A stretch of 6,775 nucleotides of DNA from NCBI GenBank assembly GCA_964579575.1, contig CAZOGL010000064.1, forward strand, positions 1-6,775, given 5' to 3'. This stretch comes from CAVEFW01 sp964579575. GTDB taxonomy: Bacteria > Actinomycetota > Coriobacteriia > Coriobacteriales > Eggerthellaceae. The translations under genes were made by a program, and so were the position numbers. Shown in pieces: positions 1 through 4,834 of the stretch (position 1 is the stretch's first letter; each line of letters begins with the position of its first letter). The notes beneath the pieces were generated by a model. That model had not been told where the DNA came from and did not search any database. It saw nothing but the letters and a program-made list of their open reading frames with translations.

Positions 1-33
1 CCCTCGACAACGCCCTCGGTAACACCCTCGCCG
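1..33 (-). repeat. 12-bp in-frame tandem repeat in the DUF1385 gene
   Basis: On the minus strand GAGGGTGTTACC, GAGGGCGTTGTC and a following GAGGG form 12-base units, encoding Glu-Gly-Val-Thr, Glu-Gly-Val-Val, Glu-Gly. A preceding GAGGGCGGC continues the GAGGG theme at a different spacing. The array may extend beyond the window edge. It looks like an expandable acidic linker. Confidence 0.5.
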
Positions 34-467
34 CCCTCTTCGGCGGCAATGCGGGCCAGCTCGTCCTTGATTTCCTGCTCTTTCCAACCTGCAGCACGCA
101 TGCGTTCCTCGGGAGTGGCCGTCAACGGGTCGAGCCCCTCCTCCTGATACGCGATGTAGCTCATGTCGAAACGGTCAAAGGCGTGCTCGGTGGCAACCTC
201 CAACGCCTTGTAGCCAAGGCCGAGGCTCTCCACCAAGGCGACGCAGCCACGCACAAGAGGCCACGTCATCCACTTGTTCTTCTTCTTGCCCGAAGCGAGG
301 TCATGCTCCTCGGTATACATACCCCCATCGGGCGTACGCACCGCAGCAGCCCAGTTGTACTTGCCGCGCATCATGACGCCTTCGAGTAACGCCTGACCGC
401 CGACGTGCGTCTTTAATGCACCGTCCTCGGAAAAGGCGCGCGAAAGGTCGCTTTTCTGCTTTGCCAT
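1..467 (-). CDS. yqhQ: DUF1385 / YqhQ-family protein, N-terminal part (gene runs off the left edge)
   Basis: The first 155 codons are visible and the C-terminus lies beyond base 1. Residues 22-44 carry the family signature: HVGGQALLEGVMMRG followed by AAVRTPDG. Residues 67-90 (WPLVRGCVALVESLGLGYKALE) match the hydrophobic segment that follows the signature in Bacillus YqhQ-like proteins. These proteins are usually a little over 300 residues, contain several membrane segments and have no proven reaction; some annotations call them metal-dependent enzymes. From about residue 105 the sequence becomes charged and ends in a Glu/Gly-rich stretch, probably a lineage-specific insertion. The ATG at 465-467 is the only start placed before the signature with a sensible N-terminus. 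The Shine-Dalgarno is weak (TGGAC just upstream). The gene follows the PQ-loop gene by 81 bases on the same strand. In Firmicutes this family often neighbours rpmE, prmC and prfA, which cannot be checked here. Confidence 0.85.
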   Translation of the reverse strand, partial: MAKQKSDLSRAFSEDGALKTHVGGQALLEGVMMRGKYNWAAAVRTPDGGMYTEEHDLASGKKKNKWMTWPLVRGCVALVESLGLGYKALEVATEHAFDRFDMSYIAYQEEGLDPLTATPEERMRAAGWKEQEIKDELARIAAEEGGEGVTEGVVE

Positions 468-474
468 GATTGTC

Positions 475-500
475 CATTCAGTTGTCGTCGCAGATGCGAC
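475..500 (-). repeat. Copy of the 3' end of the PQ-loop gene, placed just before the yqhQ start; contains a dyad
   Basis: CATTCAG-TT-GTCGTCGCA at 475-492 repeats CATTCAG-C-GTCGTCGCA at 557-573, which is the end of the upstream PQ-loop coding sequence. The two agree at all 16 bases outside a one- to two-base interior difference. A weaker match (TGCG) continues beyond it. The copy also creates a perfect 6-bp inverted repeat, GTCGCA (487-492) and TGCGAC (495-500), separated by two bases. This lies about 20 bases upstream of the yqhQ start and could be an operator or simply a by-product of the duplication. Confidence 0.6.
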
Positions 501-519
501 ACGGTTTTTTACGTCACGT

Positions 520-525
520 AGTATA
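520..525 (-). promoter_or_regulatory. Candidate -10 element for yqhQ
   Basis: TATACT on the minus strand, 53 bases upstream of the yqhQ ATG, matches the sigma-A -10 consensus at 5 of 6 positions. No good -35 is present: the nearest candidate, TTCGGA at 541-546, leaves a 15-base spacer. This is a weak call, because the gene may instead be transcribed with the upstream PQ-loop gene. Confidence 0.25.
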
Positions 526-548
526 CACGCGAAAGGCGAATCCGAACG

Positions 549-875
549 CTATTTCACATTCAGCGTCGTCGCATTTTGCGCAGACTGGACACGATCAAGA
601 CGGGCGTTACGGAAATACAACGCGATGTCGATCAAGACGAGAACCGTGTTGATGATGTAGAAGATGATTACATAGCTGATATGATCATCCACCAGCTTTG
701 CCGCAATTCCGAACAGGTAGCCGATGACCACGAGGATCTCAAACCCCACGCTTCTGCCGCGCGCCGTGCGCGAACGAAGCGATTTCATGATGTTTACCGG
801 CCAGGCCGCGGCAAAGCACAGCAAAAAACACATCTCAAACACTTCGGTAAGCGAGGCACCGAACAACGTCAACAA
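549..875 (-). CDS. Small three-helix membrane protein, PQ-loop / SemiSWEET-like
   Basis: The product is 108 residues with three hydrophobic segments at about 11-29, 44-61 and 68-88. The first is followed by a basic loop (KSLRSRTARGRS, 31-42), and a basic tail starts at 90 (RNARLDR). Three helices, with a proline (Trp25-Pro26) near the end of helix 1, resemble the half-transporter fold of SemiSWEET/PQ-loop proteins, with WP in place of PQ. Similar short proteins occur widely in anaerobic Firmicutes and Coriobacteriia without a known substrate. A sugar or small-solute carrier role is only inferred from fold resemblance. The chosen TTG start (875) has GAAGAGAAG nine bases upstream. The next possible ATG, at codon 15, would cut into helix 1. 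The stop is TAG. The gene lies downstream of thyX on the same strand, beyond a 200-base repeat array, and its own last codons recur downstream. Confidence 0.7.
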   Translation of the reverse strand: MLTLFGASLTEVFEMCFLLCFAAAWPVNIMKSLRSRTARGRSVGFEILVVIGYLFGIAAKLVDDHISYVIIFYIINTVLVLIDIALYFRNARLDRVQSAQNATTLNVK

Positions 876-897
876 GATAGATCACTTCTCTTCGTAT

Positions 898-1091
898 GAA
901 ACACCACTCGCGAACGGCCAAACTCTATCACATGAAACGCTGGTCGCCAACGGCTAACAACCAAACACCATTCGCGAACGACAAAACGCCATCCGCCCCC
1001 AGGCTAAACGCTCGCCTACAACGACCTAACGCTCGCCGTCCCCGGGCTAAACGCTCGCCGCAAACAACCAAAACGCTAGTCGCGAACAACC
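898..1091 (-). repeat. Degenerate 22-bp tandem array derived from the 3' end of thyX
   Basis: The array fills the whole thyX to PQ-loop spacer and includes the last codons and stop codon of thyX. Unit boundaries are 1070-1091 (inside and just past thyX), 1048-1069, 1026-1047, 1004-1025, 982-1003, 962-981, 934-961, 919-933 and 898-918. Five consecutive units are exactly 22 bases. Units 1070-1091 and 1048-1069 agree at 18 of 22 positions. The minus-strand core is GTTCGCGA(C/A)TAGCGTTTt, with the variant GGCGAGCGTTTAG. The array stops just before the ribosome-binding site of the PQ-loop gene (885-893). No U-tract hairpin was seen in it, so it offers no obvious terminator. The 876-1075 spacer contains nothing else that I can recognise. 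Confidence 0.85.
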
Positions 1092-1756
1092 TTCGGATAG
1101 GGATTCCCGCAACACATCTTACCCTCGGGACATGCACCGCGAACGCAAGGAGCGCCGGCATCCATGAAGACATAGGGGGCCGTGGGGCGGGCAAGCTCGA
1201 TCATGCGATGAGCCAGCTCGCGAATTTCCCACTGGGCGCGATTGCAACCACGCAGGCTGAAAAAGTGCAGAAGCTCACGGACGTTCATGGTGATTACGAT
1301 CTTGGTCTCGGCTGCATTCGGCAACAAGTAGCGAGCATCCTCCGCAGGAACGCCAGCGTTCAGGAGCTTCTTGTATCCCTCCACCGCGGCCTCGATCGCC
1401 TCGTCGAAGACGCGCTCGAGCTCAGGATCCTCGGAGACGGTAGCCGGCTTGACGACCTCAAGACCATCCTTAAACTTCACGTAGCGCTGGCTTTGTTGGT
1501 TGTAGCTGGCAAGGCGGTGACGCACAAGTTGGTGGGTCAGGGCGCGGGACACGCCATCGACCGCAAAGGTGTAGCTGGCGTGCTCGAGGGTGGAGAGGTG
1601 GCCGGAGGAGAGAACCGTGCGCAAGACGTTGTGCACCTTTTCGTCCGGCATGGTCTCCATCAACTCAGCGGCGCCGACGGGCGCATAGCAAAGACGGGCA
1701 GCCGTCGCAATGGCGCGCTCGGGATCAGGTGTGTGGTACAAAAGTTCAACTTGCAT
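1076..1756 (-). CDS. thyX: Flavin-dependent thymidylate synthase ThyX
   Basis: ThyX makes dTMP from dUMP, using methylene-tetrahydrofolate as carbon donor and NAD(P)H through FAD, as a cytoplasmic homotetramer. The product has 226 residues, a normal family length. The ThyX signature RHRLASYNQQSQRY is at 79-92, preceded by HLSTLEHASYTFAVDGVSRA (53-72). The second conserved block, ARYLLPNAAETKIVITMNVR then ELLHFFSLR, is at 141-169. An ATG at 1774 is possible, but its only Shine-Dalgarno is 17 bases away. The ATG at 1756 has GAGG five bases upstream and gives the usual MxVxLL start. The C-terminus carries four cysteines (204, 209, 215, 216) in APCVRGACPEGKMCCG, a tail I recall from other anaerobes' ThyX. 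Transcription is divergent from the methyltransferase. The last codons are the first unit of a downstream repeat array. Confidence 0.97.
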   Translation of the reverse strand: MQVELLYHTPDPERAIATAARLCYAPVGAAELMETMPDEKVHNVLRTVLSSGHLSTLEHASYTFAVDGVSRALTHQLVRHRLASYNQQSQRYVKFKDGLEVVKPATVSEDPELERVFDEAIEAAVEGYKKLLNAGVPAEDARYLLPNAAETKIVITMNVRELLHFFSLRGCNRAQWEIRELAHRMIELARPTAPYVFMDAGAPCVRGACPEGKMCCGNPYPKVVRD

Positions 1757-1808
1757 GGCAACCTCACAATACATAGATCATACGTATATACCCTCCCATG
1801 AATCCAGT

Positions 1809-1814
1809 ATTATA
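1809..1814 (-). promoter_or_regulatory. Candidate -10 element of thyX in the divergent spacer
   Basis: A perfect TATAAT on the minus strand lies 52 bases upstream of the thyX ATG. No recognisable -35 sits 16-18 bases further upstream. On the plus strand the overlapping bases 1808-1813 read TATTAT, a possible -10 for the methyltransferase, so the two promoters may overlap. Short palindromes flank it (ATACGTAT at 1780-1787, CCTAGG at 1816-1821, CATATG at 1831-1836). Confidence 0.35.
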
Positions 1815-1858
1815 GCCTAGGAGCCAAACCCATATGCCCCAAGGCCGAAAGGAAAACC

Positions 1859-2734
1859 ATGAGCGCACCATTCAAGCCGACGCTTACCACCACCGATTGG
1901 AACGAAGAGTGGAAACAGCTGCAAAAATCCCGCAACCATGCGGATTCGTCAGAGTATTGGGATGCGCGAGCGGCGACCTTCCACCAAAAGGACGCTCCTA
2001 ACTCCTACGTGCTTGGCTTCATCGACCATCTGGGACTTCAGGAGGGAGATACCCTCTTCGACATGGGATGCGGCAATGGCGCACTTACCGTACCGCTCGC
2101 CAGCATGGGTCACCACGTCATTTCCGCCGACTTTTCCCAAGGCATGCTCGACGCGCTCGATCGCTCTTTGACCACCAAGGGGCTCAAAAAACTCGTCACT
2201 TCTATCAATATGAGCTGGTCAGATGATTGGGAATCCCAAGGCATCACCGAAAACTGCGTCGATATCGCATTCGCGAGCCGATCCATTGCGACCGACGACT
2301 TGCGCGACTCCCTCATGCGACTCAACCGTGTCGCGCGCAGGCGTGCCGCGATTACCCTCTCCACGAGCATGTCACCCCGCATCGACGAGCAGATCTTGGT
2401 TGATCTCGGGATCCAAGCGCAGATGGGCAAGGACTTCCTGTACGCCTTCAACATCCTAGCTGGCGAGCATTTCCACCCCGAGGTGTGCTACCTCAAAAAC
2501 GACCGCCACGATCGCTTTGACACCCTCGAGGAAGCAAACGCCTCCCTCGAACGCATGCATGCCAACATCCTTGCGGCCACCTCCGAGCGTGATCATCCAA
2601 CAATCAATGCGAATTTCACCGAATGGAAGGTCGCCAACCTCATCAAGGACGAGGACGAGGGCGGGACGTTTTGGCATCTGGCGAAACCTCGACGCACGAG
2701 TTGGGCCTTCATCTCTTGGGACACGGCGCTATAG
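1859..2734 (+). CDS. Class I SAM-dependent methyltransferase, substrate unknown
   Basis: The product has 291 residues and no signal peptide or membrane helix. The Rossmann methyltransferase core is clear: motif I LFDMGCGNGALTVPLA (66-81) binds the methionine part of SAM, the acidic residue at the end of strand 2 is Asp91 in VISADFSQGMLDAL, and VDIAFASRSI (134-143) is the strand-4 region. The N-terminal WNEEW...YWDARA segment resembles related methyltransferases that I recall from Coriobacteriia and other anaerobes. The C-terminal third (about 195-291) is family-specific and ends in WAFISW, and nothing in it fixes the substrate. The start has AAAGGA five bases upstream. The gene is alone on its strand, divergent from thyX and convergent with cpsD, so context gives no function. 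Its last four codons and stop are reiterated downstream. Confidence 0.85.
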   Translation: MSAPFKPTLTTTDWNEEWKQLQKSRNHADSSEYWDARAATFHQKDAPNSYVLGFIDHLGLQEGDTLFDMGCGNGALTVPLASMGHHVISADFSQGMLDALDRSLTTKGLKKLVTSINMSWSDDWESQGITENCVDIAFASRSIATDDLRDSLMRLNRVARRRAAITLSTSMSPRIDEQILVDLGIQAQMGKDFLYAFNILAGEHFHPEVCYLKNDRHDRFDTLEEANASLERMHANILAATSERDHPTINANFTEWKVANLIKDEDEGGTFWHLAKPRRTSWAFISWDTAL

Positions 2735-2832
2735 GGGCTTGGGCGCTGTAGCGCTGCAGAGGTTTGGACGTTATAGGAACTTGCAAAACCTAATTCTGCG
2801 TCGACCACGCCGTCGACGCTATAGGGACCCGC
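2726..2832 (+). repeat. Degenerate 17-bp repeats derived from the 3' end of the methyltransferase gene
   Basis: The final codons GCG-CTA-TAG, with the following bases, recur. Copies of GCGCTATAG start at 2726 (the gene itself), 2743 (GCGCTGTAG), 2751 (GCGCTGCAG), 2768 (ACGTTATAG) and 2816 (ACGCTATAG). Spacing is 17 from first to second and from third to fourth, 8 from second to third, and 48 to the last. The 17-base units at 2726-2742 and 2751-2767 agree at 13 positions, mostly with transition differences. TAG is retained in four of the five copies. Confidence 0.7.
2798..2819. repeat. Perfect 8-bp inverted repeat in the methyltransferase 3' region
   Basis: GCGTCGAC (2798-2805) and GTCGACGC (2812-2819) can form an 8-bp GC-rich stem with a six-base loop. 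No T tract follows on either strand, so it is not a standard intrinsic terminator. It could stabilise the 3' end of the methyltransferase mRNA or be a protein site. Confidence 0.4.
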
Positions 2833-2839
2833 AAAGCGC

Positions 2840-2868
2840 AAAAAGGGAGTCTCCCTTGGGAGGCTCCC
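2840..2868 (-). terminator. Rho-independent terminator of the cpsC-cpsD transcript
   Basis: GGGAGTCTCCC (2845-2855) and GGGAGGCTCCC (2858-2868) form an 11-bp inverted repeat with one wobble pair and a very tight loop. On the minus strand it is followed directly by TTTTT (2844-2840). It lies about 90 bases past the cpsD stop. On the plus strand it has a leading A tract but no trailing T tract, so it should stop methyltransferase transcription less well. Confidence 0.85.
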
Positions 2869-2885
2869 TCACATCTCAAGCGTTT

Positions 2886-2947
2886 TCACTCGTCGCAGCT
2901 ACGCGAATTGGGTCGTTCCGCCTTCGCTAAACGTCCACCTTCGCCTC
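2886..2947 (-). repeat. Degenerate copy of the 3' end of cpsD in its own 3' UTR
   Basis: Three blocks occur in the same order in the end of cpsD (3029-2958) and here (2947-2886). GAGGCGAAAGTCGAC matches GAGGCGAAGGTGGAC, CCAGATTCGC matches CCCAATTCGC, and GTAGCCGCAGCGAGTGA matches GTAGCTGCGACGAGTGA. The last block carries the stop codon TGA in both. A further inner duplication of about 16 bases (2914-2929 against 2932-2947) is also present. The copy lies wholly between the cpsD stop and the terminator. Confidence 0.65.
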
Positions 2948-2957
2948 TTATGCGCTA

Positions 2958-3923
2958 TCACTCGCTGCGGCTACCGTGGCGCGCGCGACTGCGAATCTGG
3001 CCCGTGCTGTCAGGGTCGACTTTCGCCTCACGGAAAGCCCCCGGAGCGAAAGAGTCAGCCTCGGCCGCGCGAGCACCCTCATAGCGCCTCATCGCCGAAC
3101 GGGACGCACGGGTCGGTTGCGCCGTGGCCGCATCCGCTGCACGCATCCAATCCTCGATGTTGCCCTCGGCAGTCGTCGCCAACGGGGTCACCGGCCCATC
3201 AACAAGAGGAGACTCTTGGTCTTTGTGACTCTTCCTCACGCGCTTACCTTCCTCGTTGTAATACGCGTAATAGTAGTAATCGCTCTTCTTCTCCTCCACA
3301 AAAGTCATGACAATACCGATAACGTTGGCATCAGCGGCCTGGAGCTGTTGGAGTGCCTTCCCAGCCATGTCACGCTTCGTGGCGTTTTGGCGGACGCACA
3401 TAAGCGTGCCATCAGCAAGGTTGCTGATGACGGCGGCATCGACGAACATGCCGATGGGCGGGGTATCGAACAACACATAATCGAAGGTCTGGGCAAGCTT
3501 GTCCATCAACACCGCAAAACGCCTCGTCGAGAAGATATCCGCCGGATTGGGGACGTTGGGCTCGCAGTCCATGAAATACAGGTTCGGAATCTCTGTCACC
3601 GTCGTCGCAGCGCGCAATGAGCACCGTCCGGACAAGACGCCGTAGATTCCATTCGCATTGTGCAGATTAAGCATGGTTCCAAGAGAGCGACGGCGAAGGT
3701 CGGCATCAATGAGGAGGACGCGCTTACCCGAGCTCGCGATAGCACAGGCAAGGTTGCTGGCGACGGTGGACTTGCCCTCATCCATGACGGAAGAGGTGAT
3801 GACAATCGTCTTAATCGGGTTGTCGATACCGGCAAAACGGATGTTGGCAAGCAACGTCTTCGACGGGTTCGACAGGGTGTCTGAGCTAAATTTGCCGACA
3901 CGTTTACGATTCTTCTTTGCCAT
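2958..3923 (-). CDS. cpsD: CpsD-type bacterial tyrosine kinase (BY-kinase)
   Basis: This is the cytoplasmic ATPase/kinase partner of CpsC. It autophosphorylates a C-terminal tyrosine cluster and controls polymerisation or export of a surface polysaccharide. The product has 321 residues. Walker A is TSSVMDEGKST (43-53, Lys51), with MD where PG or PN is usual. Walker A' is VLLIDADLRR (69-78, Asp73/Asp75) and Walker B is YVLFDTPP (149-156, Asp153). The tyrosine cluster is DYYYYAYY (215-222). Most family members end soon after this cluster. Here about 100 further residues follow, rich in Ala, Arg, Asp and Ser and probably disordered. The start is ATG with AAGGAGG four bases upstream, nine bases after the cpsC stop, so translation is probably coupled. 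It is the last gene of its transcript. Confidence 0.95.
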   Translation of the reverse strand: MAKKNRKRVGKFSSDTLSNPSKTLLANIRFAGIDNPIKTIVITSSVMDEGKSTVASNLACAIASSGKRVLLIDADLRRRSLGTMLNLHNANGIYGVLSGRCSLRAATTVTEIPNLYFMDCEPNVPNPADIFSTRRFAVLMDKLAQTFDYVLFDTPPIGMFVDAAVISNLADGTLMCVRQNATKRDMAGKALQQLQAADANVIGIVMTFVEEKKSDYYYYAYYNEEGKRVRKSHKDQESPLVDGPVTPLATTAEGNIEDWMRAADAATAQPTRASRSAMRRYEGARAAEADSFAPGAFREAKVDPDSTGQIRSRARHGSRSE

Positions 3924-3932
3924 GACCCCTCC

Positions 3933-4601
3933 TTACATCTTCTTCACGTAGGGCATGCGACCCACCACCGGCACCCCGAAGAGCTCTTCAGCCTCCTCAG
4001 GGCTCTTAATGGTGCTATTGAGCATATCCATGAGCACGATGAGGGCGATTGCGACAAACACGCCAGCAAGAAGGGCTACCGCCGTATACATGAGGCGGTT
4101 GGGGCCACTCGGGGTGGTTTCGACCTTGGCATCGTCAACGATGTTGACGGCCTCGAGGTTCATGATCTCCACGGCAGTCTTCGAGGTCTCGCTCGCAAGT
4201 TTGTTTGCAACCAAAGCGACCGACTCGGCCTTCTTGCCCGTGACACTCAAGGTGATGACACGATTTGTCGTGGAAGAGGAGACGGAGACCTTGAAGCCCT
4301 TGAGGTCGTTAAGACCTAAGTCCTTCGCAACCTGCGACGTAACGCGATCGGTCTTAACCAAAACCGCAATGTCGTTAGCAAGTTGCTGGCTGGCGGTCAT
4401 ATCGCTGGAAGAAACGGTGGCTCCCTGATCTGTGGTGATGGTGCTGCTCTTGGAAAGAACATACAGCGAGACGGACGAGGTATAGTCGTTGGTCATGAAA
4501 CCCCAACAATACCCCGCAGTCGCACCCGCAAAAATCACCGGAAAGATTATGAGCAGGTACCACTTTTTCCGCAACAACTCTAACAACTCAAGAAGCGTCA
4601 T
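3933..4601 (-). CDS. cpsC: CpsC/Wzz-type polysaccharide co-polymerase and kinase adaptor
   Basis: This is a membrane protein that sets polysaccharide chain length and activates the adjacent BY-kinase. The product has 222 residues. The N-terminal TLLELLELLRKKW is followed by helix 1 (about 14-34), an extracellular domain (about 40-170, Ser/Thr-rich near 51-71) and helix 2 (about 172-194). The cytoplasmic tail is SPEEAEELFGVPVVGRMPYV (200-219), the Wzz segment expected to contact the kinase. An upstream in-frame TTG at 4631 exists. I chose the ATG at 4601 because AAGAGGAG lies ten bases upstream of it and the protein then starts with the family's usual short cytoplasmic end. It precedes cpsD by nine bases. 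A promoter candidate lies in the spacer upstream, suggesting transcription separate from sortase-LCP. Confidence 0.93.
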   Translation of the reverse strand: MTLLELLELLRKKWYLLIIFPVIFAGATAGYCWGFMTNDYTSSVSLYVLSKSSTITTDQGATVSSSDMTASQQLANDIAVLVKTDRVTSQVAKDLGLNDLKGFKVSVSSSTTNRVITLSVTGKKAESVALVANKLASETSKTAVEIMNLEAVNIVDDAKVETTPSGPNRLMYTAVALLAGVFVAIALIVLMDMLNSTIKSPEEAEELFGVPVVGRMPYVKKM

Positions 4602-4653
4602 ACCGTGCGTTCTCCTCTTAATTGGTGCCAAAAAACGAACCGAAACCCAAAGG

Positions 4654-4683
4654 AATACAGACGTTCAAATACTATAGTATCAA
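4654..4683 (-). promoter_or_regulatory. Candidate promoter of cpsC-cpsD with an overlapping palindrome
   Basis: On the minus strand TTGATA (4683-4678) and TGTATT (4659-4654) are 18 bases apart, a plausible sigma-A pair. The start would lie some 45 bases before the cpsC ATG. The perfect 12-bp palindrome ATACTATAGTAT (4669-4680) overlaps the -35 and the spacer, which is a typical operator position. Alternatively, TATAGT within the palindrome could itself be a -10, but no -35 supports that reading. Confidence 0.35.
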
Positions 4684-4735
4684 TCATTCCGTTGCTAGAC
4701 TAATTCAAGAAAAAACTGTTTGTTTGAACTTTTTC

Positions 4736-4834
4736 CGTTAGTCAACTTGCCCATTACACTCGTCAACTTCCATCAGTCGATTTGCCCGTTCCATAAGTCG
4801 ATTTCCATCAGTCAACTTCCATCAGTCGATTTGC
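4736..4834 (-). repeat. Degenerate 14-19-bp tandem array derived from the 3' end of the LCP gene
   Basis: On the minus strand the last codons and stop of the LCP gene, GCAAATCGACTGATG (4834-4820), are followed by GAAGTTGACTGATG (4819-4806), GAAATCGACTTATG (4805-4792), a five-base link, GGCAAATCGACTGATG (4786-4771), GAAGTTGACGAGTGTAATG (4770-4752) and GGCAAGTTGACTAACG (4751-4736). The two forms AAATCGAC and AAGTTGAC alternate imperfectly. Past the array (4602-4735) lie an A/T-rich stretch and the cpsC promoter candidate. No strong terminator was seen there. Confidence 0.85.

Noticed and set aside
576..899. Open frame of 107 codons on the plus strand opposite the PQ-loop gene
   Set aside because: The opposite frame encodes a coherent three-helix membrane protein with a good ribosome site, whereas this one is a charged sequence without family features.
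898..1091. CRISPR array
   Set aside because: Units are about 22 bases, adjoining and degenerate, with no unique spacers between identical repeats, and no cas gene is nearby.
1757..1774. Upstream ATG at 1774 as the thyX start
   Set aside because: Its only purine-rich stretch is 17 bases away. The ATG at 1756 has a better-placed GAGG and fits the family N-terminus.
896..1801. A 301-codon open frame on the plus strand opposite thyX
   Set aside because: It is antisense to an unmistakable thyX, reads through the repeat array, and its product resembles no protein family I know. It is a shadow of high-GC codon bias.
2798..2819. Intrinsic terminator of the methyltransferase gene
   Set aside because: The stem is perfect but no T tract follows on the plus strand. 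It is listed only as an inverted repeat.
2976..3620. A 214-codon open frame on the plus strand opposite cpsD
   Set aside because: cpsD on the minus strand has all BY-kinase motifs. This frame lacks a ribosome site and any recognisable domain.
4602..4631. TTG at 4631 as the cpsC start
   Set aside because: It would translate the ribosome-binding site (AAGAGGAG) itself, adding a basic leader not usual in the family.
4709..4735. Terminator for the sortase-LCP transcript
   Set aside because: GAAAAA and TTTTTC can pair across about 14 bases, but the stem is only A/T-rich and short. It is too weak to call.
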